This document shows positions 25,247 to 35,549 of a stretch of DNA of 64,000 bases, in pieces. The first letter of the stretch is position 1. Each line of letters opens with the position of its first letter. Origin of the DNA: Siphonodentalium dalli (lineage: Eukaryota > Mollusca > Scaphopoda > Gadilida > Siphonodentaliidae); the NCBI GenBank assembly GCA_032622095.1, contig CP136068.1, forward strand, positions 125,059,989-125,123,988, read 5' to 3'. The notes beneath the pieces were generated by a model that saw nothing but the letters and a program-made list of their open reading frames with translations, made no database searches and was not told the origin of the DNA. Position numbers and translations under genes: made by a program.

Positions 25247-25674
25247 CATTGGTTAAACGGATATGGCTCATTCGAGCTTTTGGTGTCAACATTATTTATT
25301 TTGTATCCCAGATTTTATACAACAATTTACAAGATATATGCTTAAGTATGGCAAGTCTGAGAGAGAGTTGACATCAAGCACCATGCGCCTATATGGAGCC
25401 ATCTCCTAATTCGAGCTTTTAAAATGTTTCTACGTAATTTGAAAGGCGGACTAAAATCGTGTTGACATATACACGAAATATTGATATACCAGCTTCATAT
25501 GCTCTTGAAACTACTTGCCATGATCACATCCATTTGAAAGCTGTTTTAAAAGTTTCGCATTTTAGTGAAATAAACAGGAACAGAATAACATGGAGCGCTC
25601 TTTTGTGTTCCTGTCGTGCAAATGGCTGCTTTTTGTTGGGAATTGTGACCCCAAACATCGTGTTTAGAGTTGTA

Positions 25675-25812
25675 TTTTTCATGACATCACTACGTCATTT
25701 TGGGACGCACAATTCTCGAACAAAGGTAGTTCAGGTATTTATCGACCTATTTCGATGCCGGGAAAAATTCAAAAGCGAATATTAGTAGGTGTATTTTGGT
25801 GCGGAAACTGTA
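25675..25812 (-). repeat. Inverted-repeat family, copy left of the lectin exon
   Basis: Read on the plus strand, AAAGGTAGTTCAGGTATTTA and GGGAAAAATTCAAAAGCGAA match the reverse complement of 26872-27035 and 42895-43050. It ends 23 bases before the lectin exon at 25836. Thus the exon is bracketed by inverted copies of one repeat. Confidence 0.65.
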
Positions 25813-25835
25813 AGCGTTTCGTGCTCTCTTTTCAG

Positions 25836-26068
25836 AGTTTACAGCCGGCTGCGTCTACTTCGTGGATGGCTCGGACGAAGGTCACACGTGGACGTGGAAG
25901 TACTCAGACGGAAGTGGCGTTACATGGGTCAATTGGCAATCCGGAGAACCAAGCAGTTCGAGTGAGCACTGCCAGACAATGTACTGCAACACATCATGGA
26001 GAGTGATCGACACATACTGTAATCACGCGTCTTTTCCGAGGAACTATATCTGTGAAATCGATGTGTGA
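25836..26068 (+). CDS. C-type lectin-like domain, terminal exon
   Basis: An acceptor CTCTCTTTTCAG precedes the exon. The frame reads FTAGCVYFVDGSDEGHTWTW, KYSDGSGVTWVNWQSGEP, then EHCQTMYC, WRVIDTYC and NYICEIDV before TGA. This is the C-terminal half of the fold: W-x-W, a loop with EPS where sugar-binding lectins have EPN or QPD, and the conserved cysteines before YICE. The WND motif is replaced by WRV, so classical calcium-dependent sugar binding is doubtful. It begins with two codon bases, in phase with the exon at 18919-19092, which supplies the first half. No nearby AATAAA was seen. Confidence 0.8.
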
Positions 26069-26255
26069 CTCCGCGTCTTATCTGAGGAACTATATCTGTG
26101 AAATCGATGTGTGACTCCGCGTCTTATATGAGGAACTATATTTGTGAAATCGATGTCTGACTCCGCGCCTTATATGAGGAACTATATCTGTGAAATCGAT
26201 GTGTGGCTCCGCGTCTTATATGAGGAACTATATCTGTGAAATCGATGTGTGACTC
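26027..26255 (+). repeat. 46-bp tandem repeat that copies the last codons and stop of the lectin exon
   Basis: GAGGAACTATATCTGTG starts at 26038, 26084, 26130, 26176 and 26222, an exact 46-bp period. The first unit is coding (RNYICEIDV and stop); the next four lie 3' of the stop. Units differ by one to a few bases (one has TCTGA, one has TGTGGC in place of the stop region). Confidence 0.92.
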
Positions 26256-26289
26256 GATCGAACAGCTTTACGCCGAGGGAAGCGACTTC

Positions 26290-28030
26290 GTGGTCCATTT
26301 TGTGACATTTAGATTTTTTAAAGCAATATTCGAAGTAGAACTAACAACAGTTATAATTTGGAATCCAAAATAGTATAGTGTCATGTGAACTGAGATATCA
26401 CGAACACCAAAAACGGGTATGGGTAAATATGTGAACGCCATCACGTATACATAAGTACCGGTACTTTTGATTTTGATTATATCAAATTGACTACTAATAT
26501 CTTACTAAGGTTTTTAATCAAAAGTACTCTATTCTATAGAATAGGAATCTATTTCTTGTGACCTTCCATCGGCAAATCTCATTGATAAAGTTGCAATTTC
26601 AGCCATGTGTTATGTTCAAATGCTTGAGGCGGCTTCAAACACTTACCTAACTGCGGAAAGCCAATATGTTCACAAACAACTGTGCTCACTCCAATAATGG
26701 CATGTGATGGTTTAGAGAGGGACAATGCGTGGATGGTTCCAGACGCAGTCCCTACTGCTGTGCATATGTATCTGTATGTATTGTGGAATTATACATGTAT
26801 TACTCTTTCGGAGATAATATTTAAATGCTTGAGTTGGTTTTATCGCCTATCAGAGATGTACGACTGATTGCTCACATGGTGGTTTGCGCTTCAAAATTCA
26901 CCTAATAATATTCACTTTTGAATTGTTCCAGGTATCGAAATAAGTCGATACACACTTGAACTACCTTTCTACGGGAATTATATGTCACAGAAAGACGCAT
27001 TGGAGTCGTACCAAATACATACTCGCCCGTACAAAAAACTGACATTCACACTTCTTCCGATTACAGTCCACCATCATCAGACTGATGATTATGACTAACT
27101 TCATTTTGGCAATAGCTTGTAATAATTTCTCTTCATGATTAGAATTTGTAATAATATAATTTAATTTGAGTGTCATGATTGGTTGATAAGATTCTGTACT
27201 GAGTCGAGTGGGCTTTCTGGGACATCCAACATGGATATAGTTGGTTCATCATCATGGTCCTGAACTCGTCGACTAAATGATGGTGACTATTTCAGTTGGT
27301 ATAGCATTCCATTATCTTGTGGTCCGGCGGACGAAAGAAAATGTGTGGTAATCGTAGTTTGAGTGTGGAAATATATAACCGAAAATTTAATATTTATAAC
27401 AGCATTTAAGATGAGGCCTACGTCAAATTGTACTGTAAGAAGTATAATTCACGAAGAACAGTTATGTTTGATGCTCTAAATAGTTTTAATGATAGATTCT
27501 ATTTCTTTCCAGAAAACAAAACTTAAGATAATTCTAAGTTGTAAAGAGAACGACATATGCACAGTTGTAAATAAGTTCCTAGATGTAATATTAAAGATGC
27601 ATAATCCGATTAATCAGATATCGATTTTTGAAATCTATTATTTTTCAACATCAAGAATTAATAGTGGCCCAATAAACAGTCGACGAGCCGATGGTTTCGG
27701 ACCAAATTGCGAATGAAGATGGATAACTCTAAAACCAAGAGGCTTTCTGTTGTTAATAAGCACAATTTCGTTGAACAACATGTTGATAAATAACACGTAT
27801 CGGGCAATTTTATACTATAGTTGACAGTGGTTAGCATTATATATATGGGCAATTAATCAAATCTGATAGCTGAATCGGCATTTCAAAAAATGTTGTTGGA
27901 ATCTAATTATATGGGGACCATCGAATCGGATTGAGTACCTATCAAGGACAGAGGTAAAAAATTAATAATACAAGTGGCAATATACACAAGCATACATTTA
28001 CAGATTATGTTGTTCCAGGTTATGCATTGT
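26290..28030. other. Non-coding stretch holding one repeat copy (26872-27035)
   Basis: At 26872-27035 lies a second copy of the repeat described at 25675, in opposite orientation (TTCACTTTTGAATTGTTCC, GAACTACCTTTCTACGGGAA, CAGAAAGACGCATTGGAGT). Apart from this, no gene or RNA was recognised. Confidence 0.55.
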
Positions 28031-28034
28031 TTAG

Positions 28035-28178
28035 GAGATAAACGTACCCTGTAGAGTTGTACATTCTGGGATTCCAGCATGAAAACAGTTTGTGAACGAG
28101 CCGGCTTGCCGGCGAGTTCACAAACTGTTTTCATGCTCGAATCCCAGAACGTACAACGAAACAGGGTACGTTTATCTC
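28035..28178. repeat. Long hairpin, arms of about 62 bases
   Basis: Arms start GAGATAAACGTACCCTGT and end GAAAACAGTTTGTGAAC, and the reverse complement follows after a GC-rich loop of about 18 bases (GAGCCGGCTTGCCGGCGA). Pairing is near perfect with a few mismatches. There is no coding content. It resembles the other long hairpins in the window only in layout. Confidence 0.85.
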
Positions 28179-28560
28179 AATTGTAATTCAATTTAACAAG
28201 GAATTTGCAAAAATACTGTATAAAAAGTATCATTTAGTCATTTTAATGACACTAATCGAGACTATCATTTGCCATTGTCACCGTGCACAAATCGTTGGAT
28301 TTGTTCAATGCGTTACTCGGAACACTGCTCCGTAACAATTACATGTGGGGCGGGTTGGCTCGTTTCGCTACTCCGTTCTACGCTGATGAAATTTGACCGT
28401 ACTACATTCGGATCTGATGCACGCTGAAGCGGCCGATGTCGGTGAATCGAAAAGTAAAGTTAGCCGCTCTCGGCCAATCAGAATGCTTGTTTTAGTGACA
28501 AATATTCAATTGAATTACAATCATTTTTATTCCTGTTTAATCATTATTATTTTTTTAACA

Positions 28561-28681
28561 GGGGGGGGGGGGGGGTGGAAAAAAACTGCGGGACACAACG
28601 TACCGGGGGTGGGGGGGGGGGTACATAGGCGTAACAAATTTACACGTAAATTTATTCCTTATTCATTTAAGGGGGGGGGGG
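28561..28681 (+). repeat. Cluster of poly-G runs
   Basis: Runs of 15 G (28561-28575), GGGGGTGGGGGGGGGGG (28605-28621) and 11 G (28671-28681) occur within 120 bases. They could form G-quadruplex structures or be length-variable. Assembly error in homopolymers is possible. Confidence 0.85.
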
Positions 28682-28739
28682 TTGTCGGAAAAAATTTGCA
28701 TGTAATGTTTTTCCAAATATGTATTTTATGTATTTTCAG

Positions 28740-29663
28740 TCTCACAACTTCAATTTTCTCTCATTTTATAGAATATGGATTAACCTTAATATCCAAATCA
28801 TATATACATGAGTAGTACAATCCACCTAAAACAATTTTGGATAACCACTGTCTTGGTTTACATGTGATATTGACCCCATTAACCCTCTTAATAATGCCGA
28901 CTATGTCAGTGTCTACCAGTCGAATGCAGAATTCTACCCTGCGATCGCTTATCAGATTATCTGGCAATTTTTTACTGCAGAAATATCCCATGTATTCTGA
29001 TGTATTAAACAATTTCTCCTCCAATGGTATCAGAAAACAGTTATATGCTGGTATCTCACTCATCTCATTTGCATCTTTTTCAAAGTCGAGGTAATGACTA
29101 GTTGTCATTTTTTAAAGTGCATACAAAGCGTTGCGATCACCAATATACATGTTTGTACATGTCATGACATCACGAGGTACAAATCTGCGTTCTACTCTGT
29201 TCTACTGGTAGACAATGACCATTTTAGTCATAATAATCTAAACTAAGTTACCAAGCACCTTCTCGTGAATTGTATGCTCCGGTGTTTTTTTCGGTTTCCG
29301 ATCAAACCGAGTCGTTGTACGGCTGGGGTTTTCTGGTGGGGGGGGGGGGGGGGGGGGGGGGCAAATGGTCAGTGGAAAATACTGCAGTTTTTGCTGTTTT
29401 TTGGGGGGGGGGGTACCCAAACCGAAGAAAACAGTTTTTTCCACCCTGTGTCTGCAGTTTTTTTCAAGCCCCCCTGTCATAAATAAATTTTCCAGATGCT
29501 GCTGACATGATTCATTCATCAACTTGCATCGTTCAATTTGACCCATCTCTACAATTAAACCAGAAGTTTCGACACAAAGTGTAACGTTGACCATACCATC
29601 ATATGTTGTGTCATACATCAACTTCATAAGCATCATCATTTTGAGGTAAGAACATTTAACCAC
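28740..29663 (-). other. Unrecognised minus-strand open frames interrupted by poly-G runs
   Basis: Frames at 29108-28761 and 29663-29480 (first 60 residues) have unbiased, protein-like composition, with LPDNLISDRRVEFCIRLV as the most structured stretch. I considered a Ty3/gypsy RT N-terminus, but the following residues do not fit. No function is assigned, and it may be chance or a relic. Confidence 0.25.
29338..29413 (+). repeat. 24-base and 11-base poly-G runs
   Basis: G runs at 29338-29361 (24 bases) and 29403-29413 (11 bases) are separated by 41 bases. Such long pure G tracts are uncommon in animal DNA. Confidence 0.85.
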
Positions 29664-29858
29664 CCCTTTCCATTCAAGAACTATTTAACTGAAATCTAGT
29701 GCAAACATATGCAACCATTAGTGCATTTCTATGCACATGCTCTTTGTCGTGTAATTATTGAATTTGATTTAGCCATTTACTTCATATCAGCCCACCAAAG
29801 TAGACTTGTCGGGAAAGAAATTATTTTGTACACGGACGTTTACGACTTCTTTTGACGA

Positions 29859-30311
29859 TTAACCCTTTACCCAACAAACCGGACAAAAAACGCCCAAATA
29901 AAGCTTCAACAGCCTAAAATATCTTCGGTCTGTCTCAATAACACCATACACATATGTATATCATTGGAACCGGTTCATTGACCACATTGTGATGGTTACA
30001 GTTATGCCCTGTGCCAATGCATTCTCTTATATATGCGAGTCGACCATAGGTCGCCTCGCATATATAAGAGAATGCATTGGCATTTTTTAAACACTTTTTA
30101 CCATTTTTTCTTACATTCTTTAACAATTTAAAAAAAAATTCTTAAATTAAATTTAAAAAAAAAATATTTTTCTACATTCTTTGACAATTTTATCATTTTT
30201 AATATGTGTTAAGCCAATGCATTCTCTTATATATGCGAGGCGACCTATGGTCGACTCGCATATATAAGAAAATGCATTGGCACAGGGCCGTTCTGTTGGG
30301 TAAAGGGTTAA
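29859..30311. mobile_element. TTAA-flanked MITE with two 69-bp palindromes, copy 3
   Basis: Ends TTAACCCTTTACCCAACA and TGTTGGGTAAAGGGTTAA are bounded by TTAA. Palindromes are at 30013-30081 and 30213-30281. The second is the reverse complement of the first apart from isolated changes. Orientation matches copy 2. Confidence 0.87.
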
Positions 30312-30726
30312 GAGACGTAAATGTCCAAATATTAGGATATCTCGGAAATTGGTCTAATTTGTTGGACTAACTTTATATGCAACGAATATTTGATAAATCT
30401 TATGACCATACCTTAGATAAGTCATATAATACTCATTGTGGCACATAATACTTTTATTTTAATAGGCTACTAATACTTATCCTTTCCAATTCTTGTATAA
30501 AAATCCTTTCACTCATCTATACTCATTCTTCACCGTCATTCGTCTTTGTTTCACATTTTCATCTAATCAACTATATTTAGCTAAATGTGATGATTGTTAT
30601 TAAGAACTAATAAATACATTAAATTCATCTTTGAACACGGTGTTTGTTCACAAAAGAACCAACAGCCGTGTGATCGACGTGAAACAGGAAGACGGTTCCG
30701 TGTTAATATATTCCTGATAACTATTG

Positions 30727-31155
30727 TGGATGTGGTAGCCCAGTGGGTAGAGTGTCGGACTTGTAATGGTGTTAATGCACCGGCGTGAGTTCGCGCCTCA
30801 CTCGGTGGACTATTGTGTCCACAACAGTGGCTTGGTCGAATTGAGCGGTGTGTGTGCTATATATAGCCACAAGCTGTTTCAAATCTCGCGCCAGGTTGTG
30901 ACCCTTGGGAAAGGTCACTGACCCTTGGGCAAGGTCACTTGTACTGTGCGCGCTTCGTCGTACCTAGACGCGAAATAGGTACCTGGTTGTTGGGTATCCG
31001 TAAGCCGCTCTAGTGAAGCGCCTGTAAAATGGCAGCAGGCACAAGACTCGGCATTACTCATAAAAAACAGCTGGGGTAATAATGTGAGCGCTTAGAGCTA
31101 CACCAGGGATTAAGCGCTATATAAATGATATGCATTGTTATTATTATTATTATTT
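30727..31155 (+). mobile_element. tRNA-derived SINE with LINE-like 3' tail
   Basis: The A box is TAGCCCAGTGGGTAGAG and the B box is GAGTTCGCGCC. The central core AGTGGCTTGGTCGAATTGAG and GTTGTGACCCTTGGG is shared with the SINE at 1045-1490. The tail GAGCTACACCAGGGATTAAG, then GCGCTATATAAATGAT and a TTA repeat, matches the 3' end of the LINE at 35550-37290 (GAGCTACACCAGGGATGAGG, CGCGATACAAATACT, TTA repeat). This supports mobilisation by that LINE's machinery. Confidence 0.85.
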
Positions 31156-31159
31156 AAAA

Positions 31160-33790
31160 CCCACCGGCGTGTTATCCCTTTGTCCGGACAGGGCTCTTAT
31201 CTGGCAGAACGCTCAAGCGTTTTGATCGCATGAGCATTATTTTAACGCCAACAGTCATTCTTTTTTAAGAATGCCCGTGGGCATTATTTTTTAAGAATGC
31301 CCGGCATTATTTTTTACGAATACGCGAGGGATTAAATCGACTGAGGGACGTCATAGAGTGGCTCCTCCCCCAATCATGTATGTTGAGTCAAGAGCCTATC
31401 GGTAAGCTTAAAGGTACTTAATCCGATCGGGCCCTCATAAGTTACTATTTCTTTGGCTTCGGGGATAAAATGGTTGATTCGAGACGAGTAAGCCTACCTA
31501 TCAACGCTCATAGTGATCAGATTGTTTTTTGAAGTTTTATTATTTCAATTGTTTCTGGCCCAGTACTTGATCGGATTACTTGATCGGATTGAATACCTCT
31601 AATTTGTCTGAGCTAATTAAAACTGACAAATATTTTGCGATTTTGATTTTATATTGCCAAAAAATAAAATAAAATTTCTTCAAACTTTGATACAAAAACA
31701 CCAACAGCTATTTGGACTTACTATTTAGAAAAGTCCACAGGCAGGCTAAAACACACATATATAACATCTAAATACGTCCCTAAGTCGGTCAAATAAACAC
31801 AAAACCGTTTAACACAGATTTTAACTATATATACCTGTTCCGTAATAACATTGTATTTTATAGCAGGTAAAGGTCCCAATTCGAGTTTGCATGGTTTGGG
31901 GGACTTGAATTAATCGATTGTACTATAATGCGTCGCTTGGAATTTCATTGATGTTGGCTCACAAAGCTACACAAATCTTGCAACCTCGAGCTGGGGATTT
32001 ATTTTCAAGGAAGAGTATTAACACATAAATATATTCCCTGCGTGGTTTGTTCAATCTTCAACCCCGTCAAAAGATAATAGAAAAGGTTCACAGGGGTTGA
32101 ACATATGGAAAATGATATATACAGGGGTATATAGCCAGAGTAAAGATTCATGGTATGATCAAACATGTGGGCCGAACTTGAACATTTTAGGGTGAACATA
32201 CGTATGGCGTTCGCATTGGTCTGTAAAATCATTATCACCAAGAGAAAATGTTGAACAATGGATTGGTTTTATTCTTGTGTTGATTGTCGATAAGACATGG
32301 ATAAAGTGATCATGCGTTTTTTTTTACTTTTCTTGAAGCACGAGTCGTTTTACAATCGATACAATCTATTTGGTAAATGGTCAACAGAACCGAGATTAAG
32401 CAATATTTGGCGATAAAATGACTAGCAATGTTACAGTACTGTTCACATAAGTATGCAAAATGCATGGAAAGTATCGTTGTTGAACATCAGCGATCCAGTT
32501 AAAACGAGGTTTTGGCGTTTGAAACAAAATTGTGTGCACATTTACTCACTGCGAAAACCCCATGTTTAATGCTGGCATACAACATTCCATTATCAACTGA
32601 ATTTAAAAACAAAACAAATCGAGGCCTGAGTTTTCATGGAGTTAGACTTTTTTTATAGATGCTAGGATTTTACAGATTTCAGGCTCATGTCTCAAATTAT
32701 TTCATGATTCCTCCCCACAATTGGTACAGTTAATAAATTCCAAACCACGGGGTGTGAGCAAATGAAATTACACGACATTGCGAGCTCGGTCTGGTTAAAA
32801 GGGGCGGGATGCAGCCGAAAAATCACAGGAGCCCTCTAGCCACGTCGCTGGTGACTAATCAACTATATATTGGAACGATATATAATCACTATTTACGCGA
32901 TTGTATGCCGTTTCGAAGAAAAGATAATACATATTATACATTTGCGCACTAACCATTTGTTAAATTATGTGGGTGATACTTAAAGGTACATGTAAGGTCA
33001 TCGTGGTGAGTGAATATTTGGAAATCACACGTTGGGAAATTGCTAACAACGGGGAGAGAGGGGTTGGTGTGCGAAATTAAATTGTCATGTTGTTCTGAGT
33101 CACGTCTAGCCACGCCTATGTGTATAAACCACAGGATGATACTTAAAATTCAAGCAAGTACATCATGTAGGTTTCTTTCTGATAATAATTGGAAATTCAA
33201 AATACCCCATACAATTGAACACTATAATACTTCTATGCGTGCATATTCTACACAAGACAACAATGAGAAAGAATCAGTAAACCCGTTTATGCAAGCTTCT
33301 TGTGTGCTTTCGATTTATTAATAATGAGACAGTTTTACCAGGTATCGTGTTGTTGGCGCCATGATATTCGAAAAATCACATTGTATAAAGAGCGTTTTTA
33401 CATCATTACCATTATTTTTCATGTTTTATTTCCTGATAAATTATTATGGAATGTTAACGTATTTGATGTCGAATTAGATGAGGCATCTTTAAATCAAGAA
33501 AGAAAAAAAATAAACAAACACAATTGGATAGTAATATATTGCTCACATATACAGTGTCCGAATCCATGGCGCAACGACAACCTTCGGAAGAAACGTCCCT
33601 CAACTGGCGAGTCCTAATTCGAATTAAATAATAATTGAAATGTGTTGCTTTTCGGCGTGGACAACACGGACATCACAAACTGTCCGTGCTGAACTGTAGG
33701 CGTGTACTCTGGTAATCAAGGCAGAGATGATTGTGGGTCAGACAAAATGGATAGTTGGCTCCAATGACAATTCAATGAGTGGGTTTTAAG
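31160..33790. other. Non-coding stretch, no gene seen
   Basis: Near 31255-31320, a short unit TTTTTTAAGAATGCCCG recurs with GGGCATTATTTTTTA. The frame at 33010-33321 shows no domain. Nothing else can be supported. Confidence 0.4.
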
Positions 33791-33793
33791 TCA

Positions 33794-33890
33794 GATAATA
33801 TTCTCAGCGTCGGGAATTCGGTAAAGAATAGACTCGGGCAAGCCCTCGTCTATTCTTTTACCGAATTCCCTCTGCTTCGAACATTATCCT
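33794..33890. repeat. Long hairpin with GC-rich loop
   Basis: GGGAATTCGGTAAAGAATAG-AC pairs with GTCTATTCTTTTACCGAATT-CCC around TCGGGCAAGCCCTC. Outer arms AGATAATATTCTC and GAACATTATCCT extend it imperfectly. Non-coding. Confidence 0.85.
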
Positions 33891-33907
33891 TTACATAACA
33901 TAAAAAC

Positions 33908-34186
33908 AAAGAGCGTTTGTTCCACTTATGTGCGAAAACTTGGACAGCTGGAGCACGAGGAGCCGATACATGTATATCACTATTTCGTGTATTTATAAAC
34001 ATATCTTATATAGCCCCTGCCAGATTAGGTAGACAAAATTTGGGAGATTTACAGTGCTTTGGTAGTGGGGACCATTATGTCGACAAATCCGGAAATACCG
34101 GTGTTTAGACCCTATTTATTCTGAAAAAATCTGTCAGAATCCTGTTTTTGATGTTTCGCGCATAAGTGAAACAAACGCTCTTTATT
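33908..34186. mobile_element. MITE-like unit with AAAGAGCGTTTG inverted ends
   Basis: The left end AAAGAGCGTTTGTTCCACTT then ATGTGCGAAA is mirrored on the right by TTTCGCGCATAAGTGAAACA then AACGCTCTTT. The arms are about 31 bases with few mismatches around about 215 bases of non-coding sequence. The terminal 10-13 bases are the same motif that recurs at 33385, 48647, 48779, 48984, 49475, 55146 and 55187. Confidence 0.7.
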
Positions 34187-34229
34187 CAAACCATATAAGA
34201 ATGGACTAACATTGGACGCCCTTTATTAT

Positions 34230-35410
34230 TTCCGAGTATAAACTGCCAAAAGATGACTAAATATTCCCAACAAAAGCTGCTTTCACAGACATGCGAGTGA
34301 CGCATGCAGCTGTCGGTTTATTGGCGCAACCTTTCAAACCATACATATATCACCGGGGTTGCGGCTGACCACGTTAAACGCAACCGACTTCAAACGTTAC
34401 CCCTAACCCGATTATGGATAACCCCATGCATTGGCCGCATGCGTCTGTCGTAGGTTTGTGCAAGCAGCTTGAGGGACCAATTCGTTTTTATCGTTGACAG
34501 AAAGTATGACATTCGTCCTTGTGTCTAAAATAAAATACACTTTACACCGCATGTTGTTTGGGAGATTTAGCCAACGTTAATGTACATTAGATATATCATA
34601 CCAAACATATCAGGCAGAGTGTTTCGTTAATCAGTCGGCAGTCGGTTTATGATATCAGTCGTGAAATCTAATTGTTAAAATTGAGTGGTAAAAGGACACA
34701 ACCTCTTCCGATGTACTGTTGCCTCATCCCCGTTGAATGTAAGGCAATAAAGCGATTACGAATTACAATTTCTCTATACCAAATATCAATTGTGTTTCAG
34801 TTCAACATATCATCCCTCAAATACGCGCATAATCTACCTATAATGTGAAATAGGTACAATGGTGTGATTATTTGTTTCTGAAATAATCCGATAATGGACT
34901 CATACTTCGTTCGTTTTACAGCGCGGGGCGCAGTGAAAACATATTAAGAGCGTACGCATGAAAAGACATGAGTTGGCTTATTTGTGTCATTGTCCGCATA
35001 TATATCTGCTTAGAATCGCCTCATTATTAGTTGATAATGTGACTAAAACTTTCTCATTTTCAGCACATTATCGACTCAAAAGGAAGAGATTATAAGCAGA
35101 TTATCTACCTAAAACAACTTCTACTATAAGCAGATAATGTGCGGGATTTTCGGAGAACAGTCTGTTAAGTTGGCTTACAAGTCAAACGGCAGACCAGACG
35201 TGTGCTGGTAATGGTGGCTACGCGTGCACACAGGCCTACCCATACCCGTACTGGTTTGAAATCACAAACTCGCTATTATCGTCAAGAGAAATTGGCTGCG
35301 AATCTTGTCGAGAACGTTAATTGTGTCAGTCACATACCTTGTTCTATATTTACATGCACCTAATATCGCTTCCGATTTCCCATATAACGTTACAGTAGAC
35401 GCGCCCCCTG
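34230..35410. other. Non-coding stretch, no gene seen
   Basis: No protein domain, RNA gene or clear repeat family was recognised. Short ATAAGCAGATAAT-type repeats lie near 35090-35145. Confidence 0.4.
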
Positions 35411-35412
35411 CG

Positions 35413-35487
35413 TCAATGTGTTCATAAACCTATGAACGTAACGTGGCGTCACTTTCAATGTCGTTCATAGGTTTATGAACACATTGA
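35413..35487. repeat. Perfect 26-bp inverted repeat
   Basis: TCAATGTGTTCATAAACC-TATGAACG (35413-35438) is exactly mirrored at 35462-35487 around a 23-base loop. It lies about 60 bases before the first recognisable LINE coding sequence and could be its 5' border or an independent foldback. Confidence 0.9.
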
Positions 35488-35549
35488 TCCCGGAAATCAC
35501 CGGGGATTGTCGGACACGAACGACTGCTTGAGTATTCGCGTGCCCGGAA

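Noticed and set aside
28761-29108. Possible Ty3/gypsy reverse transcriptase N-terminus (LPDNLISDRRVEFCIRLV)
   Set aside because: Residues after this stretch do not follow the expected order and no LTR, protease or RT catalytic motif is nearby.
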